From Demequina sp. NBRC 110054 (GTDB lineage: Bacteria; Actinomycetota; Actinomycetes; Actinomycetales; Demequinaceae), in contig NZ_BBRK01000004.1 of NCBI RefSeq assembly GCF_002090115.1, forward strand, positions 62,001 through 126,000: DNA of 64,000 nt, given 5' to 3'. Under the pieces are notes generated by a model. The model was not told the DNA's origin. It saw only the letters and a list, made by a program, of their open reading frames with translations, and did not search any database. The position numbers and the translations under genes are program-made. Shown in pieces: positions 16,605 to 24,377 of the stretch; positions within the stretch are counted from its first letter, which is position 1; each line of letters begins with the position of its first letter.

Positions 16605-17482
16605 TTCGTCACGTCCTTTCGCATCGAGCGGAACACGAACACCGTCGCGAGGAGGCACAGGATCGTCAGCACGAAGGCGATCGTGCTGCCATATCCGTAC
16701 TGGCCGTAAGCGAACGAGGTGCGGAACATGTACAGCGTCAGTGGTGTGGTCGCGGAGCCAGGGCCTCCGTTGGTGAGCGCAACGATCGAGTCGAACACCT
16801 TCAAGGTGCCGTTGATCGAGAAGATCACCGCGGACAGCAGCACGGGCAGCGACAGCGGGAACACGATGCTGCGAACGAGCCTCCAGCTCGACGCGCCGTC
16901 GATCTTCGCGGACTCCATGACGTCGGTCGGGATCTCGACGAGCCCCGCGTACAGCAGCACGGCGTAGAAGCCCATCGAGCGCCAGACGTCCATGAGGATG
17001 ACGACCCAGAACGCGTACGACGGCGTGCCGAGGAAGTCCGTGAGGTCGCCGCCCATCCACATGAAGATCGTGTTCACGGGGCCGACGGTGGGCGCGGCCT
17101 CGAACATGCGGGAGAACATCAGCGCGACGGCCACGGTCGGGAGGATCACCGGGAAGAAGATGGTCGCGCGCACGAGCGACGACTTGTTCTGCAGGAAGAA
17201 GATGTACAGAAGCGCGAGCCCGTAGCCCGCGGCGACCTGGAGGGTCGTCATCACGACTGCGTACTTGAGGGTGAACCACAGCGCGTCGTGGGCGGTCGAG
17301 TCGCCGAAGAACTCGATCCAGTTGTCGAGGCCGACGAACTCGAAGCCCGAGACCGCGTTGCCCGACTGGAAGGTGTACGTCACCGACCACAGGATCGGGA
17401 CGATCATGACGATGGTGTAGACCAGCAGCGCGGGCGTGAGCATGAGCGCCGTCGCACGCCGGTTACGGAATACGGATTCCAC
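16601..17482 (-). CDS. Carbohydrate ABC transporter permease, MalF type (CUT1)
   Basis: 293 residues, six membrane helices, EAA loop ESAKIDGASSWRLVRSIVFPL. The start is GTG 17482, with AGGA seven bases upstream. It lies 94 bp downstream of the solute-binding lipoprotein gene and overlaps the next permease gene by four bases. It pairs with the MalG-type subunit to import an oligosaccharide; the linked GH78 and GH43 genes suggest a rhamnose-containing substrate (inference). Confidence 0.93.
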   Translation of the reverse strand: MESVFRNRRATALMLTPALLVYTIVMIVPILWSVTYTFQSGNAVSGFEFVGLDNWIEFFGDSTAHDALWFTLKYAVVMTTLQVAAGYGLALLYIFFLQNKSSLVRATIFFPVILPTVAVALMFSRMFEAAPTVGPVNTIFMWMGGDLTDFLGTPSYAFWVVILMDVWRSMGFYAVLLYAGLVEIPTDVMESAKIDGASSWRLVRSIVFPLSLPVLLSAVIFSINGTLKVFDSIVALTNGGPGSATTPLTLYMFRTSFAYGQYGYGSTIAFVLTILCLLATVFVFRSMRKDVTK

Positions 17483-17576
17483 GGTGGTGTCCTAGTTTGC
17501 TGGTGGTGCCGGCTCCGGGGCCCGCGGCGACGCGAACCCCGGAACCGACGTGGAGAGAGAGGGGAAGAGGAGTTCC

Positions 17577-18929
17577 CTACTCCTGGTTGGCGTCCTGGAC
17601 GAGCTGCATGAACTCCTCGGCGGACACGGCACCGGTGATCAGGCCACCACCGTTGGTCTGGGACACCGTGGTGCCCTCAGAGGTGAACGCCGCCTCGAAC
17701 CACAGCACCGAGCCCGTCGCGTTGGCGATCTCGTCCTGGACCAGCGTGGTGAGGTCGGACTGGTCGGCCGGGGTCTCGGTGATGGTGAAGCCGGTGACCT
17801 GGCCGGACTCGGCGAGCGCCACGTTGCCGTAGTTCTCGGCGATGCACTTGACCCACTCGCCGATGTCGTCCGAGTAGTTCACGGTGCTGAACATGACCGG
17901 GATGCCCGCGTTCGCAGGAACCTCATCGATGCTGCCCGCGCCGCCCGAGACCTCGGGGAACGCGAAGTAGCCGATGTTGTCCGCACCGATCTGGTTCTGC
18001 TCCTCGTCGTTGAAGTTGCCGAGCGCCCAGCTGCCCATGTAGAACATCGCGCCGCCACCCGTGAGGAACTGGTTCATCGCGGTGTTGTAGTCGACGGAGC
18101 CGGCGGCGGCACCGAAGTAGCCCGCGTCGCCGAGCTCGGCGACTGCCTCGGCGCCCGCGACGTACTCCGCGTCGGTGAGGCTCGCCTCGCCGTCGGCGAC
18201 CTTCTGGAGCGCGTCGGCACCGAGGTCGCGAAGGATGTAGTTGCCGACGAGGCGGGTGACGGGCCAGCCGTCCGAGCCCGCGGCGATGAAGGGCTGGATG
18301 CCCGCGGCGTCAAGCGCGGCGGCCACGTCGACGAGCTCGTCCCACGTGGTCGGCACGTCGACGCCGGCCTCCGCGAAGAGCTCCTCGTTGTACCAGAAGC
18401 CCTCGATGTTGTACTCGCTCGGCAGAGCGTAGAGGTCGTCGGTGCCGTAGAGCTGCTCGAGCGTCGCCTCGGCTGCGGGAAGGACCGCGTCCTCGACGCC
18501 GAGCTCCTCGAAGGCCTCGGTGAGGTTGAGCACGAGGCCCGCGTCGATGAACTCCTTCATGAGCGACGGGGTGCCCGCCGCCATGGAGAAGTTGGTGAGC
18601 GCGTCGCTGCCCGCGTAGACCTGCAGCTGCTGGTCCCACGTGGTGCCGTCGATGGCGTCGGTCACGAGCGGGGTGCCGTCCGCGGCAGCCGAGCATGCGC
18701 CGGCCTGCAGGGACTCGAGCGTCGCCGCGATGGTCGTGTTCTGGGTCTGGCCCAGGTAGGTGAACTCGTCGCTGGTGGTGGCGGTCTCCTCGGTGGCTCC
18801 CGAGTCCGAGGCCGAGCCCGAGGCCTCCGTATCTCCGCCGGAGCTGCAGGCCGCAAGGGTCAGGGCCCCCACGCCGGTGAGTGCGATCGCCGCGAGCGTG
18901 GTGCGACGGGGCGCAAAGGTCATGTTCAC
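17577..18929 (-). CDS. ABC transporter sugar-binding lipoprotein (CUT1)
   Basis: 450 residues. The N-terminal signal ends in the lipobox LTLAAC (Cys near 28), followed by a Ser/Gly/Asp/Glu-rich linker and a two-lobed periplasmic-binding fold of the ExtR/MalE type (TKYALPSEYN-like element at YALPSEYNIEGFWYNEELF). It is anchored on the outer face of the membrane and delivers sugar to the permeases downstream. AAGGAGG is four bases from GTG 18929 and ten from ATG 18923, so either could be the start. First gene of the operon running to the two LacI genes; its promoter has a strong -35 box and a LacI-type operator. Confidence 0.93.
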   Translation of the reverse strand: MNMTFAPRRTTLAAIALTGVGALTLAACSSGGDTEASGSASDSGATEETATTSDEFTYLGQTQNTTIAATLESLQAGACSAAADGTPLVTDAIDGTTWDQQLQVYAGSDALTNFSMAAGTPSLMKEFIDAGLVLNLTEAFEELGVEDAVLPAAEATLEQLYGTDDLYALPSEYNIEGFWYNEELFAEAGVDVPTTWDELVDVAAALDAAGIQPFIAAGSDGWPVTRLVGNYILRDLGADALQKVADGEASLTDAEYVAGAEAVAELGDAGYFGAAAGSVDYNTAMNQFLTGGGAMFYMGSWALGNFNDEEQNQIGADNIGYFAFPEVSGGAGSIDEVPANAGIPVMFSTVNYSDDIGEWVKCIAENYGNVALAESGQVTGFTITETPADQSDLTTLVQDEIANATGSVLWFEAAFTSEGTTVSQTNGGGLITGAVSAEEFMQLVQDANQE

Positions 18930-18968
18930 GATTCCTCCTTGAATCAGCCATGAGAGACGCTTCCACTT

Positions 18969-19015
18969 TGAAGCGCTTCATTTCGGAGGCTAGGACTCTG
19001 CCGCCGGGCTGTCAA
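18969..19015 (-). promoter_or_regulatory. Promoter and LacI-type operator of the transporter operon
   Basis: On the minus strand a perfect -35 box TTGACA (19015-19010) and a weak -10 TAGCCT (18992-18987) are 17 bp apart. The palindrome TGAAGCGCTTCA (18969-18980) lies just downstream, over the expected transcript start. It fits the TTGAANCGNTTCAA motif at 13 of 14 positions, so repression by steric block is likely. Confidence 0.75.
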
Positions 19016-19460
19016 CAGTTTCGTCCGGCCGGCCCGGAACGCCGAACGACAGCCCACCGCCCACGCTCGGGCGATACATTCAAGGAACCTGAAGCAAGTC
19101 CTAATTCACCTTCTACCAGGTATTTCAATTGCATATCGCCCGAACTCTCGGAGCAGGCAAGCCTCGCATCGCACGCGCTCCGGCCAATTGTTCACGCTCA
19201 CAACTCGCGCTTGCCGCTCTCGCAGAATCGCAGCCGGCACCCCGCTGTTATTGAATCGATATCATTGAAATTTCAAATCGCCTACGTCCACCGGTGATCC
19301 ACGATGACAGGCGAGGACTCGCCTCCCATCGGAGAGCCGAAGCGCGACGCTCCGCCCAGGGACACCATGCGGGTAGCGCGCGGAACCACGGGTCCGAGCG
19401 CATCGCACCGCTCCCGGGTGACGCCACCAACGCGTGGATGCGGGCAGCCGCAGGCGCGGC
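19016..19460. other. Gene-free interval with an AT-richer core
   Basis: No supported coding sequence. The part from about 19070 to 19290 is visibly richer in A and T than the surrounding DNA and includes the palindrome TTGAAATTTCAA (19265-19276), which lacks the CG centre of the LacI motif. From about 19300 the base composition returns to normal, but frames there look non-coding. It could be a remnant of transferred DNA or an extended regulatory region. Confidence 0.5.
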
Positions 19461-20132
19461 TCAGCCCTCGCGGCCGACGAAGACGATGCCCTTGTCTGCG
19501 AGCTCGCCCGCGGCGTGCAGCCCCGGGATCACGACGTCGGCCTCGGTGAGCACCGCGGGGTCGCCGATTCCGACCGCCACCATGTCGCCCGCATGCGCCG
19601 CATCGATGCCCGCGATCGCATCCTCGAAGACCACACAGTCCTTGGGCTCGACGCCGAGCGCCTCGGCGCCCGCGAGGAACACGCGGGGATTCGGCTTGGC
19701 CTCAGTCACCACGGAGCCGTCGATGACCGCGTCGAAGAGGTCCACGATCTCGAGGCACTCGAGGATCATCGGCGCGTTCCGGCTCGCCGACCCGAGCGCC
19801 GTGAGCACGCCTCGGCCCCGCAGCCCCTCGAGGTACTCGCGCGCGCCGGGAAGCATGTCGTCGGGAGTGATCGAGCTGATCGCCTCGACGTACCTGGCGT
19901 TCTTCTCCGCAGCGAGGCGCACGGCCTCCTCCTCGGACACCGTGACGCCGCCGATGCGCAGCACGACCCGCAGCGCATCCATGCGGCCGACGCCCTTGAG
20001 GAGCTCCTCGTCCTCGTCGGCGAGCGTGAAGCCGAGCTCCGCCGCGGTCTGCCTCCACGCGGCGAAGTGGTGCACCGCGGTGTCGACGATCACGCCGTCC
20101 AGGTCGAAGAGCGCTGCGCGATAGGTGGTCAT
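19461..20132 (-). CDS. pgmB: HAD-family beta-phosphoglucomutase-like protein
   Basis: 223 residues of the HAD superfamily with the cap domain of beta-phosphoglucomutase: nucleophile Asp10 and acid/base Asp12 in FDLDGVIVDT, cap motif KGVGR, motif II LGSASRN, motif III Lys in KPNP and motif IV FEDAIAGI. The usual reaction interconverts beta-glucose 1-phosphate and glucose 6-phosphate, consuming the product of inverting disaccharide phosphorylases. No such phosphorylase gene is visible in the window, so a related sugar-phosphate phosphatase role is possible. ATG 20132 has GGGAGG upstream. Divergent from rhaD across a 211-bp regulatory gap. Confidence 0.8.
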   Translation of the reverse strand: MTTYRAALFDLDGVIVDTAVHHFAAWRQTAAELGFTLADEDEELLKGVGRMDALRVVLRIGGVTVSEEEAVRLAAEKNARYVEAISSITPDDMLPGAREYLEGLRGRGVLTALGSASRNAPMILECLEIVDLFDAVIDGSVVTEAKPNPRVFLAGAEALGVEPKDCVVFEDAIAGIDAAHAGDMVAVGIGDPAVLTEADVVIPGLHAAGELADKGIVFVGREG

Positions 20133-20257
20133 GTCGAGTCCTCCCAGGGTGATCGTCCTTCACGTCCGCTTACGATTCTGGGGGATGAGCACGCAAGAGT
20201 CACGACGTGGCGCGCGATCGACCCTCGACGACCGCCACGACCGGGACCTTGGGCGCG

Positions 20258-20292
20258 CCTCAGGCCCCTGAGGTATGATTGAATCGTTTCAA
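20258..20292 (+). promoter_or_regulatory. rhaD promoter with LacI-type operator and a second palindrome
   Basis: A -10 box TATGAT (20274-20279) is directly followed by TTGAATCGTTTCAA (20279-20292), a full match to the operator motif found at GH3 and the transporter. Immediately upstream of the -10 box lies CCTCAGG-CC-CCTGAGG (20258-20273), a perfect inverted repeat filling the promoter spacer. A weak -35 candidate, TTGGGC (20249-20254), gives a long 19-bp spacing, so activator help is conceivable. Confidence 0.7.
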
Positions 20293-20343
20293 GAGCTTCA
20301 CCAAAGAACGCGACACCGACGTCGCCCCCCAGGAAGGAACACC

Positions 20344-21171
20344 ATGGCCACCGACCACCCGAAGCCCACCCTCGACGAGCTCATCGAACAGATCGGTGAG
20401 TCCGGAGCCCGCATCTGCGAGATCGATGCATCCGAGGCCGGCGCCGGCAACATCTCCGTCTACATGGGTTGGGACGTCGAGGTTCGGCGCCACTTCCCCA
20501 ACGCCGAGGAGATCGCGCTCCCGGTTCCCGCCCCTGCGCTCGCGGGAGGCACGCTGCTCGTCACCGGGTCCGGCCGCCGCCTTCGTCAGATCCACGAGGA
20601 GCCGCTCGCCGCGATCGGCGCGGTGAAGGTCCACGAGGGCGGACTCACCGGCACCCTGTACACCGCGAATGTCCGCAAGTTCGCGAAGCTGACGTCCGAG
20701 TTCAACTCGCACCTCGCGGTGCACCAGGACCAGGTCGCGACGCGCGGCGTCGACTTCCAGGCCGTCGTGCACGCCCAGCCGCCGCACCTCACCTATCTCA
20801 GCCACGTCCCCGCCTACCAGACCACCGAGGCGATGAACCGCGCGATCCTGCGCTGGGAGCCGGAGACCATCGTGTCCCTGTCGCAGGGCATCGCGGTCCT
20901 CCCGTTCTGCATCCCCGGCTCCGAGGAGATGAGCAAAGAGAACGTCGCTGGCCTGCGCGACTTCGAGATCACCCTGTGGTCGAAGCACGGCACCATGTCG
21001 CGCTCGGACATCTCGGTCTATCGAGCGGTGGACCGCGTGGAGTACGCCGAGACCGGCGCCAAGTACGAGTTCATGGACCTCCAGGTCGGCGGCAAGGCCG
21101 AGGGCCTCAGCGCTGCGGAGATCCGCGGCGTGGCCGAGACCTTCTCGATCGACTCTCCCTGGCTGTCCTAG
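20344..21171 (+). CDS. rhaD: Rhamnulose-1-phosphate aldolase
   Basis: 275 residues, the size of the E. coli enzyme. Class II aldolase that splits L-rhamnulose 1-phosphate into dihydroxyacetone phosphate and L-lactaldehyde. Seen: the phosphate loop region GAGNIS and LLVTGSG, catalytic Glu119 in TSEFNSH, and metal ligands His143 and His215 (LWSKHG). The E. coli HCH pair is HAQ here (His143, Gln145), so one zinc ligand differs or is supplied by a nearby residue. ATG 20344 with AAGGA upstream is preferred; an upstream in-frame ATG at 20275 would lie inside the promoter. A strong terminator follows. Confidence 0.9.
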   Translation: MATDHPKPTLDELIEQIGESGARICEIDASEAGAGNISVYMGWDVEVRRHFPNAEEIALPVPAPALAGGTLLVTGSGRRLRQIHEEPLAAIGAVKVHEGGLTGTLYTANVRKFAKLTSEFNSHLAVHQDQVATRGVDFQAVVHAQPPHLTYLSHVPAYQTTEAMNRAILRWEPETIVSLSQGIAVLPFCIPGSEEMSKENVAGLRDFEITLWSKHGTMSRSDISVYRAVDRVEYAETGAKYEFMDLQVGGKAEGLSAAEIRGVAETFSIDSPWLS

Positions 21172-21191
21172 GAACGCGCCTCACCCTCCTC

Positions 21192-21225
21192 ACGAGGGCC
21201 CCGGGATCACTCCCGGGGCCCTCGT
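21192..21225 (+). terminator. Terminator after rhaD
   Basis: Perfect 15-bp arms ACGAGGGCCCCGGGA and TCCCGGGGCCCTCGT around a TCAC loop, followed by CGTTT, 20 bp past the rhaD stop codon. Confidence 0.85.
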
Positions 21226-21325
21226 CGTTTCCCGGTCGGCCCGATCGCCCCACCCTCGGGCCGACCATCCACAGATGAGCCTCCCGCCCTCGCGGCGGCG
21301 ATGCCCTTCTCCTTACGATGGCGGC

Positions 21326-22300
21326 ATGGAGGAGCGCGTCGATCTTCGCTACGCGCCGCGACTGGGCCTCGCCCTCGGCGGCGGCGGCGCGCTCGGAGCC
21401 GCGCACGTCGGGGTCCTCCAGGTGCTGCACGAGCGAGGCATCCGACCCGAGCTCGTCGTCGGCACCTCCGCGGGCAGCGTCGTCGGTGCCGCCTACGCGG
21501 CCGGGATGGACCCCTACGACCTCGAGCGGCTCGTGCTGAACGCCGAGTGGGGCCATTTCGGCACCTTCTCGTTCATGCCCGGCCTGGGCATCCTCGACAC
21601 CGAGGGGCTCCGCCGCACGATCGACGGGGTCGCGGGAGGCGACCGCCTCATCGAGGACCTGCCGATCCGCTACGCCGCAGTGGCGACCGACGTCGCGACG
21701 GGAAGGGCCGTCCTCCTGTCAGAGGGATCCCTCACGGACGCGATGTGCGCGTCGATCGCTGTGCCCGGGCTGTTCAGGCCCAAGCGGCTAGGAGGGCACC
21801 TGCTCGTCGACGGAGGCGTGGTGCAGAACCTTCCTCTGCAGGCCGCCTTCGAGATCGGCGCGAGCGACGTCATCGGGGTGCGCCTCTCCGCCGAGTGGGA
21901 TGCGCTGCCGCGCTACCGCACCGGGACCGCGATCCACGAGCTCGAGATCGACTCGCGAGTGACCATGGTCCGCCCGCAGATCGGCCAGCGGACCCAGTGG
22001 TCCACGGATGACATCCCCGGGCTCGTGCAGCTGGGGCGCGAGGCGGCCGAGCGCGAGCTCGCTCAGTACGCCGTCGTGAACCCGCATCCGATCGGCGTGG
22101 ACGCCCAGGCCCTCGCGGCACGGGCCGCGGACAGGATTCGCGGCGGATCGGCGGGATCGCTCGCGGACGTCGTGAAGGAGTCGATCGTCACGCGCGCGGG
22201 CGCGATGCGGGACCGCGCGGAGGAGATCGTGGCGGCAGAGGGGGCCGACGCGGTCGCGCGGCTGCGCAGGCGCGACCGCCGCGATGCGATCGCTCCGTAG
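21326..22300 (+). CDS. Patatin-like phospholipase / esterase (RssA type)
   Basis: 324 residues. Oxyanion hole GGGGALGAAHVG, nucleophile serine in GTSAGS and the partner aspartate in DGG (VDGGVVQNLP) form the patatin Ser-Asp dyad, so a lipid acyl hydrolase activity is expected. No signal peptide or membrane helix. The C-terminal part after about residue 200 is charged and helical, with no further domain recognised. ATG 21326 is chosen because the conserved fold begins about 13 residues later; the ribosome site is weak. It stands alone after the rhaD terminator and faces the VanY gene convergently, 19 bp apart. Confidence 0.88.
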   Translation: MEERVDLRYAPRLGLALGGGGALGAAHVGVLQVLHERGIRPELVVGTSAGSVVGAAYAAGMDPYDLERLVLNAEWGHFGTFSFMPGLGILDTEGLRRTIDGVAGGDRLIEDLPIRYAAVATDVATGRAVLLSEGSLTDAMCASIAVPGLFRPKRLGGHLLVDGGVVQNLPLQAAFEIGASDVIGVRLSAEWDALPRYRTGTAIHELEIDSRVTMVRPQIGQRTQWSTDDIPGLVQLGREAAERELAQYAVVNPHPIGVDAQALAARAADRIRGGSAGSLADVVKESIVTRAGAMRDRAEEIVAAEGADAVARLRRRDRRDAIAP

Positions 22301-22319
22301 CTGAACGACGCCGAGCGGG

Positions 22320-23174
22320 TCAGTCCGTGACGCCGTTGCCGTACGAGCCCGAGCCGTACAGGTCCATCGCGGTGGTCGCAGGCTCGTACTCCCAGTGCCA
22401 CGGCTCCCACTTCGTCGTCTTCGCCCAGGTCGGGTTGACCCAGCCCCAGGTCTCGGCGTTCGCATCGAGCCAGGCCTTGGACGAACCCTGGAAGGCGCCC
22501 TCGCACAGGTCGATCGCGAGTCCGTAGCCGTGGACAGAGGTACCGGGCGTCGCCGCGAGCCACCCGCGCGAGGCCTTGGTGGCGTACTGCTTGGCGAGCG
22601 AGCGGTAGCCCTCACCCACGCACAGGTCGGTTCCGAACTCCGCCGTATAGGCCGCGTTCATCTCCGCGAAGGCGATCGCCGCATCCGCCCACAGCAGGGA
22701 GCCACCCGCGATCTCGCACAGGTTGGAGTCCGCGAGCTGGCCGTTGGGGGCGGTCGGGTAGGTGCCCGTCGGCTGACAGTCAGGCAGGTACTCGCTGACC
22801 GTGTAGGTGTCGGACACCGCGATCGCGTTCGCGACCTCCTTCTCCGACGGCGCGTCGAGGCTCGCCTCGACCAGCTGAGGACCGCGCCCCAGCAGGGCGT
22901 GCGCGGTCGAGGGGGCCTCACCGACGACGACGCCGGGAATCTCCTCGACCGTGTCGGCGTACGGGAGCACGGTGCCCACGATCGGGTAGACGAGCATGGC
23001 CATGCCGAAGCTCGCGATCACGCCGCCGCGGGTCAGCGTCTTGCGGCGCCTGTGCGTCGAGCGGATCTTCAGCTCCTGCGTCTCGCGCAGACGACGAAGT
23101 CGACGGGAGCCGTGGTGACGCTTCGCGCGGAGGGTCGGATCGCCGGCATCCGACGCATGTGCGCGTACGTTCAC
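22320..23174 (-). CDS. VanY-type D-alanyl-D-alanine carboxypeptidase, membrane-anchored
   Basis: 284 residues from GTG 23174 (GAGG six bases upstream). A basic Arg/Lys-rich cytoplasmic leader (about 1-50), one membrane helix (about 53-75, VIASFGMAMLVYPIVG), a linker, and a C-terminal peptidase domain with the M15B motifs: EGYRSLAKQ, SVHGYGLAIDL (zinc His and Asp) and EPWHWEY (zinc His). It would trim the terminal D-Ala from peptidoglycan stem peptides outside the cell. Longer upstream starts up to 23291 exist but add unlike sequence. It stands alone in its orientation between a patatin gene and the CNNM pair. Confidence 0.85.
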   Translation of the reverse strand: MNVRAHASDAGDPTLRAKRHHGSRRLRRLRETQELKIRSTHRRRKTLTRGGVIASFGMAMLVYPIVGTVLPYADTVEEIPGVVVGEAPSTAHALLGRGPQLVEASLDAPSEKEVANAIAVSDTYTVSEYLPDCQPTGTYPTAPNGQLADSNLCEIAGGSLLWADAAIAFAEMNAAYTAEFGTDLCVGEGYRSLAKQYATKASRGWLAATPGTSVHGYGLAIDLCEGAFQGSSKAWLDANAETWGWVNPTWAKTTKWEPWHWEYEPATTAMDLYGSGSYGNGVTD

Positions 23175-23342
23175 GGAAGACCTCGGCCCTTCTCGCTCGA
23201 CTCGTGATGCCTGACCGGGGGCGGTCGGGCACTCGTAGAAGGATAACGGATTGGTCACGGTGAGAAGGCAGGCAGGTGACAAACGTCTCAATTTGATGCG
23301 TGTGGGCGGTCCTAGGCATCTGCGAGGTTGATCCGAGATCGG

Positions 23343-24377
23343 CTATGCCCTGCCGCGGGCGATCGAGTCGCGGACCTCCCCGACGAGCTCCTCGAGGATG
23401 TCCTCGAGGAAGAGCAGCCCCACGGTCTGCTCGTCCTCGGCGACCGCAGCGATGTGCGCACCGGTCGAGCGCATCCTCGCGAGCACCGTCTCGACCTCGT
23501 CGTCGTGGGCGACGACCGGGAGGTCGCGCACGCGCCAGCCCTGGATAGGGTCCTCGCGCTCCCCCGGCCGCATGAACAGCGTGTCCTTCATATGCAGGTA
23601 GCCCACGCATCGTCCGCCGTCCATGACGGGGAGCCTCGAGAATCCGGTGCGCGTCACCGCGCGCTCGAACTCGTCCACCGTGACCCCGAAGGGCACCCCA
23701 AGCACGTCGCCGATCGGGACCATCACGTCGGAGGCGACGTTGTCCGAGAACTCGATCGCTCCGGTCAGCAGCCCGGCGGCGTCGGAGATCGTCCCCTCCT
23801 CGCTCGATCGCTCCACGATCTGGTGGACCTCGTCGGCCGTGAACGCGGACGTCACCTCGTCGCGCGGCTCGATCCCGATGCCCTTGAGGATCATGTTCGC
23901 GAGCCAGTTGAGGGCCTCGATGATCGGGCGCACCACGCGACCCATCCACACGAGCGGGGGGCCGAGCAGCATCGCCGCGCGGTCGGGGCTCGAGACCGCG
24001 GCGTTCTTCGGCACCATCTCGCCGACGACGACGTGGAGACCCACGATGACGAGAAGCGCGATCGCGACCGCGACCGGGTGCGCGGCGTCCTCCGGCAGAC
24101 CGATCGCCTCGAGGACCGGCTCGAGGGCGTGAGCGAGCGCGGGCTCGGCCACGACACCGAGGCTCACCGAGCAGACCGTGACGCCGAGCTGCGCGGTGGC
24201 GAGCATGAGCGACACGTTCTCCATCGCCCACAGCACCGTCGCCGCGGAGCGCGATCCTGCCTCGGCGCGCGGCTCGATCGACGACCGGCGCGCGGAGATG
24301 ACGGCGAACTCGGCGCCGACGAAGAAGGCGTTCGCGGCGAGCAGCGCCACGATCATCGCGACCATCTCGAGGCTCAT
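23343..24377 (-). CDS. CNNM/HlyC-type membrane protein with CBS pair, lacking the CorC domain
   Basis: 344 residues. N-terminal DUF21 transmembrane domain (three to four helices, about 1-150, with VGEMVPKNAAV) followed by a CBS-domain pair (about 210-335) ending EDILEELVGEVRD. The C-terminal CorC_HlyC domain present in the partner gene is absent. The family is linked to magnesium/divalent cation efflux or homeostasis. The start overlaps the stop of the upstream CNNM gene as ATGA, so the two are made together, probably as a heteromer (inference). Confidence 0.87.
   Translation of the reverse strand: MSLEMVAMIVALLAANAFFVGAEFAVISARRSSIEPRAEAGSRSAATVLWAMENVSLMLATAQLGVTVCSVSLGVVAEPALAHALEPVLEAIGLPEDAAHPVAVAIALLVIVGLHVVVGEMVPKNAAVSSPDRAAMLLGPPLVWMGRVVRPIIEALNWLANMILKGIGIEPRDEVTSAFTADEVHQIVERSSEEGTISDAAGLLTGAIEFSDNVASDVMVPIGDVLGVPFGVTVDEFERAVTRTGFSRLPVMDGGRCVGYLHMKDTLFMRPGEREDPIQGWRVRDLPVVAHDDEVETVLARMRSTGAHIAAVAEDEQTVGLLFLEDILEELVGEVRDSIARGRA

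Noticed and set aside
19265..19276. TTGAAATTTCAA as a fourth LacI operator
   Set aside because: The half-sites match but the central spacing is two instead of four bases and the CG centre is missing.
20275..20343. Upstream ATG as the rhaD start
   Set aside because: It would lie inside the -10 box and operator, and the added residues do not resemble RhaD. ATG 20344 has a good ribosome site.
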